Assembly: GCA_938008535.1 (NCBI GenBank)
Contig: CALLKF010000125.1
Coordinates: 1-5,070 of the forward strand
DNA length: 5,070 bases
Direction of reading: 5' to 3'
Source of the DNA: an uncultured Saprospirales bacterium
GTDB taxonomy: Bacteria > Bacteroidota > Bacteroidia > Chitinophagales > JADIYW01
How positions within the stretch are numbered: the first letter of the stretch is position 1; every line of letters begins with the position of its first letter. Under the pieces are notes generated by a model that worked only from the letters and a program-made list of their open reading frames with translations, was not told where the DNA came from and searched no databases. Shown here one piece after another: positions 1-5,070 of this stretch. Position numbers and translations under genes: made by a program.

Positions 1-55
1 CTTTGTAGGTTGGCAATTCTCTGTTAAATTCTAAAAATCCTGTTGGCTTTCCCAT
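1..55 (-). CDS. gltD: Glutamate synthase small subunit, N-terminal fragment (cut by window edge)
   Basis: Only the first 18 codons are inside the window; the gene continues beyond the left edge. Reading the minus strand from the ATG at 55-53 gives MGKPTGFLEFNRELPTYK, which closely matches the conserved start of bacterial GltD proteins (MGKPTGFLEF.RE.P). GltD is the FAD and 4Fe-4S flavoprotein that oxidises NADPH and feeds electrons to the FMN and 3Fe-4S centres of GltB in the cytoplasm. None of its cofactor motifs is visible here, so that role rests on the N-terminal match and on its place directly after gltB on the same strand. The start lies 54 bp past the gltB stop, so co-transcription is likely. 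No Shine-Dalgarno sequence precedes it; the bases before the ATG are AT-rich (AAAATTATATT), as is usual in Bacteroidota. Confidence 0.93.
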   Translation of the reverse strand, partial: MGKPTGFLEFNRELPTYK

Positions 56-63
56 AATATAAT

Positions 64-91
64 TTTGAGTGTTGAATGATGAATGTTGAAT
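64..91. repeat. Degenerate heptamer repeat in the gltB-gltD spacer
   Basis: On the plus strand three adjoining 7-bp units are seen: gttgaat (71-77), gatgaat (78-84) and gttgaat (85-91). A more diverged unit, tttgagt, lies at 64-70. On the coding (minus) strand they read ATTCAAC, ATTCATC, ATTCAAC, ACTCAAA. The array fills half of the 54-bp gap between the gltB stop and the gltD start, and ends 8 bp before the gltD ATG. No protein reading or strong hairpin is evident. From memory, similar runs of these heptamers are scattered between genes in flavobacteria, but I could not check this here. Its function is unknown. Confidence 0.6.
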
Positions 92-109
92 TAAATCTTC
101 ATCTCAACT

Positions 110-3100
110 TTATACTTTAATTGTTTCTGCTTTACTTTTTCTTTCTGCTAACACTTTTTTATAATCGGTTGGCATTACTTTTATGAAATACTTTGAAGTA
201 ATTTCCCAATTATCTAAAATGTTTTTTGCTACGTCGCTGTTGGTGTATTTCAAATGTCGTTCGATATAAAATTTAAGAGTGTCCAAATCTTCATTTTCCA
301 AATCTTCTAAGGCAACCATTTCTTTATTTACATTTTTTGGAAATGCATTTTCTACATCATAAACATACGCAACACCACCACTCATGCCTGCAGCAAAGTT
401 TCTGCCTGTTTTTCCTAAAATGATAGCTAAACCACCAGTCATGTATTCGCAACCATGATCGCCAACGCCTTCTACTACTGCTTTTACACCTGAGTTTCGT
501 ACGCAAAAACGTTCGCCAGCCATACCACGAATATAGGATTCGCCACTGGTTGCGCCATAAAAGGCAACATTGCCAATGATAATATTTTCGCTTGGTTTAA
601 ACGTTGCTTTTGAAGACGGATAGACAATTAATTTTCCACCAGATAATCCTTTACCAAAATAATCGTTGGCTTCACCTTCTAGTTCAAATTTAATTCCAGC
701 TGCACCAAACGCACCAAAACTTTGTCCAGCACTTCCAATAAATTTATTTTGAATGGTATCTTCTGGTAAACCAATTCCTTTATATTTCAACGAGATTTCG
801 TAGCTCAACATAGCACCAACAGTTCGGTCTGTGTTGATGATATTGAATTGCGCTGATGTCGGTGTTTTATTTTCTAAAGATACTTTTGCTGCTTCAATTA
901 ATTTCCAATCCAAAATGGCATCGTCTTTTGGATGTGCTTGTTGCATTTGTTTATATAAACCAACATCTTGTTTTGCTTCTTCTTTATAAATAATTGGCGA
1001 CACATCTAAGTGTTTGTATTTCCAATGTTCAATTCCATCTCTGCGCTTTAGTAATTGAGATTGTCCAACCATTTCGTTAATGGTTCTGAAACCTAATTTT
1101 GCCATCCATTCGCGTAAATCATTTGCAATAAACGTAAAGAAATTGATGACGTGTTGCGGATCACCAGTGAATCGTTGACGTAAAATTGGATCTTGGGTAG
1201 CAACACCAACTGGACAAGTATTTAAATGACATTTACGCATCATAATGCAACCTTCAACCACTAATGCAGCAGTTGCAATGCCATATTCTTCGGCACCTAA
1301 GAGTGTTGCAAATGCAATATCTTTTCCAGTGCGTAATTGTCCATCCGTTTGCAAAACAACACGACTTCGCAAATTATTTTTTACTAATGTTTGATGTGCT
1401 TCTGATAAACCAAGTTCCCAAGGCAAGCCAGCATGTTTGATAGATGAAATGGGTGATGCGCCAGTTCCGCCATCATAACCAGAAATTAAAATAACATCAG
1501 CTTTTGCTTTTGCCACACCAGCTGCCACCGTGCCAACACCAGCTTCTGCTACTAGTTTCACGTTAATGCGTGCATCTCGATTCGCATTTTTTAAATCAAA
1601 AATTAATTGTGCTAAATCTTCAATAGAATAAATATCGTGATGTGGTGGTGGTGAAATTAAACCAACACCTGGAGTTGAATGTCGAACGCGTCCAATCCAT
1701 TCATCTACTTTATGTCCAGGTAATTGGCCACCTTCGCCAGGTTTTGCACCTTGTGCTAGTTTTATTTGTAACTCGTTAGCATTCGCTAAATAATAAGATG
1801 TGACACCAAATCTACCTGATGCAACTTGTTTGATGGCAGAGCGTTCCCAATCTCCATTTTCTTTTTTCTCAAATCGAATTTCATCTTCACCACCTTCTCC
1901 AGAATTTGATTTTCCACCAATTCGATTCATGGCAATTGCTAAGGTTGAATGTGCTTCGTGCGAAATAGAACCGAATGACATGGCACCCGTTGCGAAGCGT
2001 TTTAAAATATTTTCAACTGGTTCTACTTCGTCAATACTAATAGGTTGTACTTTTGAGTAATCAAGTTCTAATAAGCTGCGTAAGGTGATTGCTTTTTCTG
2101 CTTGATTATTAATTTTTTCTGCAAATTGTTTATAGATGCTATAATCATTTTTCTTGGTTGACCATTGCAATAAATGAATGGTATCTGGATTGAACAAATG
2201 TGCTTCACCACGGCGTTTCCATTGATAATCACCACCAACTTCTAAGCGTTTAGTAACATTTTCAATATCAGGAAATGCTAAAGTATGACGTTTTAAAACT
2301 TCTTTTGCAATTTCATCAAATCCAATTCCATCTAATCTAGAAACAGAACCATTAAAACATTTAGTCACTACTTTTTTGCTTAATCCAACAATTTCAAAAA
2401 TTTGAGATCCATGATAGGATTGATGCGTGGAAATTCCCATTTTTGAAAACACTTTCAATAAACCATTACTCGTAGCTTTAATAAAATTTTCTGCTAATTT
2501 TTCATCTGATTTTCCAAGATGTTTTAGCTTGTCTTTATTTAAATCATAAATAGTTTGATATGCTAAATATGGATTGACTGCAGTGGCACCATAACCAATA
2601 TGTGTTGCAATATGATGTACTTCGCGAATATCACCACTTTCAACCACTAAAGAACAATCAATACGTGTTCTAATATTGATTAAGTGATGATGAATAGCAC
2701 CAACAGCTAATAAAGAAGGAATTGGTGCAAAATCATGATTCACATCTTTATCAGAAATAATGATAATATTATTTCCATTTGCAACAGCATCTTCTGCTTC
2801 TTTACAAATACGATCGATACTACGTTCCAATGCACCTTTTTTTCCACCTGACGAAAACAACGCTTGAATAGTGATGACCTTAAAATCTGGATGGTTGATG
2901 TAACGCAATTTTGCAATATCTGCATTCGATAAAATTGGTTGTCGAAGTGCAATTTGTTTACAATGATTTTCGTTTATCGTTAAAATAGAACTTGCACCAC
3001 CAAGTACTGCAAATGTACTCATAACCATTTTTTCACGAATTGGATCGATTGGTGGATTGGTTACCTGCGCAAATAATTGTTTAAAGTAATTAGATAGATT

Positions 3101-4642
3101 TTGTGATTGATCTGAAAGCACTGCTAAAGGTGTATCGGTTCCCATAGAACCAATTGGTTCGTAGCCAGTTTCTGCCATTGGCGTTATAATAGTATTTACA
3201 TCTTCTGAAGTATAACCAAATGCCAATTGTTGTTCTAGTAATTCTTTTTTTGATAGATTATCTATAGTTATAGTTGATTTTGGTAAATCGGAAAAAGTGA
3301 TTTTATGTTTATTCAACCATTCTCGATAAGGATGTTGAGTGCAGATATTTTTCTTTAATTCGTCATCAGCAATAATTCTGCCTTCTTCCATGTTTAAGAT
3401 AAACATTTTGCCTGGTTGTAGTCTGCCTTTTTGCAACACCTTTTCTTCTTCAGTTGGCAACGCACCAGCTTCAGAGCTCATTACTACACGTCCATCATTA
3501 TAGACTACATAGCGCGAAGGACGCAAACCATTTCTATCTAAAGTAGCGCCAACTAATTTTCCATCGGTAAAACAAATAGAAGCAGGTCCGTCCCAAGGTT
3601 CCATTAAGCAATCGTGGTATTCGTAAAATGCTTTTTTCCAGTCTTCCATTTGTTCGTTATCTTGCCAAGCTTCCGGAATCAACATCATAATAGCGTGTGG
3701 CAAAGAACGACCAGCTAAATAAAGTAGCTCGATGACATTATCTAAAGAAGCAGAATCGGATTGATCGCGATAACAAATTGGCATAAACATGTCAATTTCT
3801 TCTTTAGTAAACACATCACATTCTAATAAATGCTCACGTGTGCGCATCCAATTTAAGTTGCCTTGCAAGGTATTGATTTCACCATTGTGTGCAATATATC
3901 TGAATGGTTGAGCTAAACGCCAGCGCGGAAATGTATTGGTAGAAAATCTTGAATGTACAATGGCAATAGCTGATTTTACCGATTCATCATTTAATTCTGG
4001 ATAATATTGGCGAACCTGATGTGTAGTTAGTTGTCCTTTGTAAATTACTGTGTGACAAGATAAATTCGTATAATAAAACTGATCTTTTCCACCAAGAATA
4101 TAGTTGATTTCGCGAACGGTGTGTGCACGTAAAATATAAAGTTTACGTTCCAGTTCAATGTCTTCTTTAAAGTCAAAATTTGGCTGAATAAATAATTGTT
4201 CTATAACTGGTTCGCCAGACTTTGCAGTTGGTCCAATTGGAGAATTATCTGTGGTGATTTTCCGATAACCAAGAATGGTAAAGTTTAATCTTTTTGCAGT
4301 TGATTCTATGAATTGTTTACACTCATTTCGCTTATTTTCATCTTGCGGAAAAAACACAAAACCAGTTCCGTATTTACCTAATTCTGGTAATATAATTCCA
4401 GTTTTTTGAGCTTCGTTTTTAAAAAAATCATGCGGAATTTGCAATAAGATACCAGCACCATCACCTGTGTTTTCTTCGCAACCACAAGCACCACGATGTT
4501 CCATGTTTTCGAGCATGGTTAACGCATCTTTAATAATACGATGAGATTTTTCGCCTTTTAAATGAGCAACAAAACCAATTCCACACGCATCGTGTTCCAT
4601 TTGTGGTAAGTATAAACCTTGTTGTTCGTTTGTAACACTCAT
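110..4642 (-). CDS. gltB: Glutamate synthase (NADPH-type GOGAT), large subunit, intact
   Basis: This 1510-residue protein is the full usual length for bacterial GltB and makes two glutamates from glutamine and 2-oxoglutarate with GltD as electron donor. The domains appear in the family order. (1) The class II glutamine amidotransferase domain spans about residues 20-430: Cys20 in DACGIGF should become the catalytic N-terminal Cys after removal of a 19-residue propeptide; HRGACGCEENTGDGAG, HSRFSTNTFP (230-239), HNGEIN (252-257) and DRNGLRPSR (369-377) follow. (2) The central domain spans about 450-790 and contains NPPIDPIRE (529-537). (3) The FMN-binding (beta/alpha)8 synthase domain spans about 860-1230, with AMSFGSISHEAH near 887 and GYDGGTGASP at 1055-1064. 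It ends in the 3Fe-4S motif C1132-x5-C1138-x4-C1143. (4) The C-terminal GXGXG beta-helix spans about 1265-1460. The ATG at 4642-4640 is preferred because the residues before Cys20 (GLYLPQMEHDACG) match the family's conserved leader, whereas Met15 would leave only five residues. No frameshift or lost catalytic residue is seen. gltD follows on the same strand. Confidence 0.98.
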   Translation of the reverse strand: MSVTNEQQGLYLPQMEHDACGIGFVAHLKGEKSHRIIKDALTMLENMEHRGACGCEENTGDGAGILLQIPHDFFKNEAQKTGIILPELGKYGTGFVFFPQDENKRNECKQFIESTAKRLNFTILGYRKITTDNSPIGPTAKSGEPVIEQLFIQPNFDFKEDIELERKLYILRAHTVREINYILGGKDQFYYTNLSCHTVIYKGQLTTHQVRQYYPELNDESVKSAIAIVHSRFSTNTFPRWRLAQPFRYIAHNGEINTLQGNLNWMRTREHLLECDVFTKEEIDMFMPICYRDQSDSASLDNVIELLYLAGRSLPHAIMMLIPEAWQDNEQMEDWKKAFYEYHDCLMEPWDGPASICFTDGKLVGATLDRNGLRPSRYVVYNDGRVVMSSEAGALPTEEEKVLQKGRLQPGKMFILNMEEGRIIADDELKKNICTQHPYREWLNKHKITFSDLPKSTITIDNLSKKELLEQQLAFGYTSEDVNTIITPMAETGYEPIGSMGTDTPLAVLSDQSQNLSNYFKQLFAQVTNPPIDPIREKMVMSTFAVLGGASSILTINENHCKQIALRQPILSNADIAKLRYINHPDFKVITIQALFSSGGKKGALERSIDRICKEAEDAVANGNNIIIISDKDVNHDFAPIPSLLAVGAIHHHLINIRTRIDCSLVVESGDIREVHHIATHIGYGATAVNPYLAYQTIYDLNKDKLKHLGKSDEKLAENFIKATSNGLLKVFSKMGISTHQSYHGSQIFEIVGLSKKVVTKCFNGSVSRLDGIGFDEIAKEVLKRHTLAFPDIENVTKRLEVGGDYQWKRRGEAHLFNPDTIHLLQWSTKKNDYSIYKQFAEKINNQAEKAITLRSLLELDYSKVQPISIDEVEPVENILKRFATGAMSFGSISHEAHSTLAIAMNRIGGKSNSGEGGEDEIRFEKKENGDWERSAIKQVASGRFGVTSYYLANANELQIKLAQGAKPGEGGQLPGHKVDEWIGRVRHSTPGVGLISPPPHHDIYSIEDLAQLIFDLKNANRDARINVKLVAEAGVGTVAAGVAKAKADVILISGYDGGTGASPISSIKHAGLPWELGLSEAHQTLVKNNLRSRVVLQTDGQLRTGKDIAFATLLGAEEYGIATAALVVEGCIMMRKCHLNTCPVGVATQDPILRQRFTGDPQHVINFFTFIANDLREWMAKLGFRTINEMVGQSQLLKRRDGIEHWKYKHLDVSPIIYKEEAKQDVGLYKQMQQAHPKDDAILDWKLIEAAKVSLENKTPTSAQFNIINTDRTVGAMLSYEISLKYKGIGLPEDTIQNKFIGSAGQSFGAFGAAGIKFELEGEANDYFGKGLSGGKLIVYPSSKATFKPSENIIIGNVAFYGATSGESYIRGMAGERFCVRNSGVKAVVEGVGDHGCEYMTGGLAIILGKTGRNFAAGMSGGVAYVYDVENAFPKNVNKEMVALEDLENEDLDTLKFYIERHLKYTNSDVAKNILDNWEITSKYFIKVMPTDYKKVLAERKSKAETIKV

Positions 4643-4708
4643 TTTTTGTAATTAGATTTTAAATTGAAATGGCTTTAACCAATTTTTTTGATTTTGGTTT
4701 GTTTTATA

Positions 4709-4744
4709 ATATTAGCTAAAAAGTTTCTCTATTGTTAACGTCAA
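4709..4744 (-). promoter_or_regulatory. Weak candidate promoter for gltB
   Basis: On the minus strand upstream of gltB, TTAACA (4738-4733) and TAATAT (4714-4709) are separated by 18 bp. This resembles a -35/-10 pair and would put transcription start near 4702, giving a leader of about 60 nt. An overlapping TTGACG (4744-4739) is a better -35 match but lies 24 bp from TAATAT. The Bacteroidota -7 consensus TAnnTTTG is not convincingly present. The DNA is so AT-rich that -10-like words are common by chance. gltB must have a promoter to its right, but this exact placement is tentative. Confidence 0.25.
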
Positions 4745-4745
4745 C
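4734..4745. promoter_or_regulatory. 12-bp near-palindrome, possible operator upstream of gltB
   Basis: GTTAACGTCAAC reads almost the same on both strands: five of the six base pairs of the dyad match around a central ACGT, and only 4737/4742 breaks the symmetry. It is the most GC-containing element in an otherwise very AT-rich stretch. It covers the -35-like words of the candidate gltB promoter, about 90 bp before the gltB start. A dimeric regulator could bind such a site and control gltBD by nitrogen or carbon status. No regulator gene is in the window, and I cannot assign a family. Confidence 0.3.
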
Positions 4746-4765
4746 CTTTTAAGAAAATCTTATGT

Positions 4766-4799
4766 TTTGACAATTTTGATAACATTCGATTTATATTTT
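4766..4799 (+). promoter_or_regulatory. Candidate promoter pointing right, away from gltB
   Basis: TTTGACA (4766-4772) is followed by TATATTTT (4792-4799). Read as a Bacteroidota promoter, TTG at 4767-4769 and TAnnTTTG (seven of eight bases, T instead of the final G) are 22 bp apart, inside the 17-23 bp range described for flavobacterial promoters. Read as a general sigma-70 pair, it is TTGACA-N19-TATATT. Transcription would begin near 4805 and run into the plus-strand open frame at the right edge. It is the best promoter-like pair in the intergenic region, and its position between divergent genes is sensible. Confidence 0.4.
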
Positions 4800-4976
4800 A
4801 TCACGATTTTTCCTTTTTCCTTTTATTTTTTATCAAAATGAAAAGATACCATATCAAAATGGTGCAGTTTTTCAGTTTATTTTATTGAAGGGAAATTAAA
4901 AATATTATTCAAATTTCTTTGAATGCGTCTCAAGTTAGCGAAGTCAAATCATTAGCCCTTCGATTTTTATCAAAAT
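4773..4976. repeat. Four dispersed copies of the 9-mer TATCAAAAT
   Basis: TATCAAAAT occurs on the plus strand at 4831-4839, 4852-4860 and 4968-4976, and inverted (ATTTTGATA) at 4773-4781. Three of the copies extend to TTATCAAAAT. The two middle copies are 21 bp apart, about two helical turns, and both continue into ATG. The inverted copy sits inside the spacer of the candidate rightward promoter, and the middle two would lie about 25-50 bp downstream of its start point. I saw no copy within gltB by eye. They could be binding sites for a regulator, or chance repeats in AT-rich DNA. Confidence 0.4.
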
Positions 4977-5070
4977 CAGAGGCTAAAAATTTTAAATCGG
5001 ATATTGCTAAATACTTAAAAGACTCTTCGGCTCAGGTAGTCTTAAGCGCCATTATTGCCATGAAAAAGAT
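4889..5070 (+). CDS. Partial helical-repeat protein, possibly HEAT-like; start unclear, cut by window edge
   Basis: This frame is open for 60 codons to the right edge, while the other five frames over the same bases contain stops. It reads REIKNIIQISLNASQ, then VSEVKSLALRFLSKSEAK, then NFKSDIAKYLKDSS, then AQVVLSAIIAMKK. The alternating pattern of hydrophobic and charged residues predicts amphipathic helices. The segment IAKYLKDSSAQVVLSAIIAMKK resembles a HEAT repeat (helix, short turn with D, then V..SA..A). No signal peptide or membrane segment is seen. There is no ATG before codon 58: a TGA at 4886-4888 lies just upstream in frame, and beyond it are in-frame ATGs at 4838 and 4859. The gene may start at a non-ATG codon such as TTG 4919-4921, or may have lost its start through a nonsense change or a sequencing error. 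It is transcribed away from gltB. The function is not recognised; the HEAT assignment is inference from one repeat. Confidence 0.5.

Noticed and set aside
56..109. Terminator between gltB and gltD
   Set aside because: No GC-rich stem followed by a T-run is present on the coding strand, so the two genes are more likely co-transcribed.
1800..2060. Plus-strand open frame of 86 codons opposite gltB
   Set aside because: It lies wholly antisense to the conserved FMN-domain region of gltB, its sequence is not protein-family-like, and it has no promoter or start context.
2740..2952. Minus-strand open frame of 70 codons in another frame of gltB
   Set aside because: It overlaps the conserved central part of gltB completely, is of odd composition (Lys, Phe and Gln rich), and is explained as a shadow of the real gene.
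4661..4685. Inverted repeat AAATTG / CAATTT in the gltB leader
   Set aside because: It has only six AT-rich pairs with a 13-nt loop, so it would be an unstable hairpin; such pairs are expected by chance in this composition.
4886..4888. TGA as a recoded (selenocysteine) codon joining the upstream ATG to the right-edge frame
   Set aside because: The upstream 16 residues do not look like a selenoprotein context, and no SECIS-like hairpin is apparent just after the TGA. A nonsense change or non-ATG start is simpler.
4936..5031. Minus-strand open stretch opposite the right-edge frame
   Set aside because: It is only about 32 codons, bounded by stops on both sides and without a start codon; the plus-strand frame over the same bases is longer and more protein-like.

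Overview
The window comes from a low-GC bacterium, most likely a member of the Bacteroidota and probably of the Flavobacteriaceae. The evidence is the AT-rich base composition, the absence of Shine-Dalgarno sequences before the visible starts (A-rich leaders instead), a GltB of the HRGACGCEENTGDGAG / CIMMRKCHLNTC type, and short heptamer repeats between genes. This placement is inference; there is no rRNA or other marker gene here.

About 90% of the window (110-4642, minus strand) is one intact gene, gltB, the large subunit of glutamate synthase (GOGAT). Immediately downstream on the same strand, 54 bp away, the first 18 codons of gltD (small subunit, NADPH-oxidising flavoprotein) run off the left edge (1-55). 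The two form a gltBD operon. GltD passes electrons from NADPH to GltB, which hydrolyses glutamine and channels the ammonia to 2-oxoglutarate to make two glutamates. With glutamine synthetase this is the GS-GOGAT route of ammonium assimilation. The spacer between the genes holds a small run of degenerate 7-bp repeats.

Upstream of gltB (4643 to about 4888) is a very AT-rich, probably divergent control region. It has a weak candidate promoter for gltB with a 12-bp near-palindrome at its upstream end, and a better candidate promoter pointing right. The 9-mer TATCAAAAT occurs there three times, with a fourth copy in the reading frame beyond.

From 4889 to the right edge a plus-strand frame stays open for 60 codons and looks like the N-terminal part of an alpha-helical, possibly HEAT-like repeat protein. 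It has no ATG start: an in-frame TGA at 4886-4888 separates it from two upstream ATGs, so it may use a non-ATG start or be a broken gene.

The window is mainly core nitrogen metabolism. I see no mobile element, CRISPR array, RNA gene or defence system. The points worth a second look are all in the two non-coding stretches and at the right edge.
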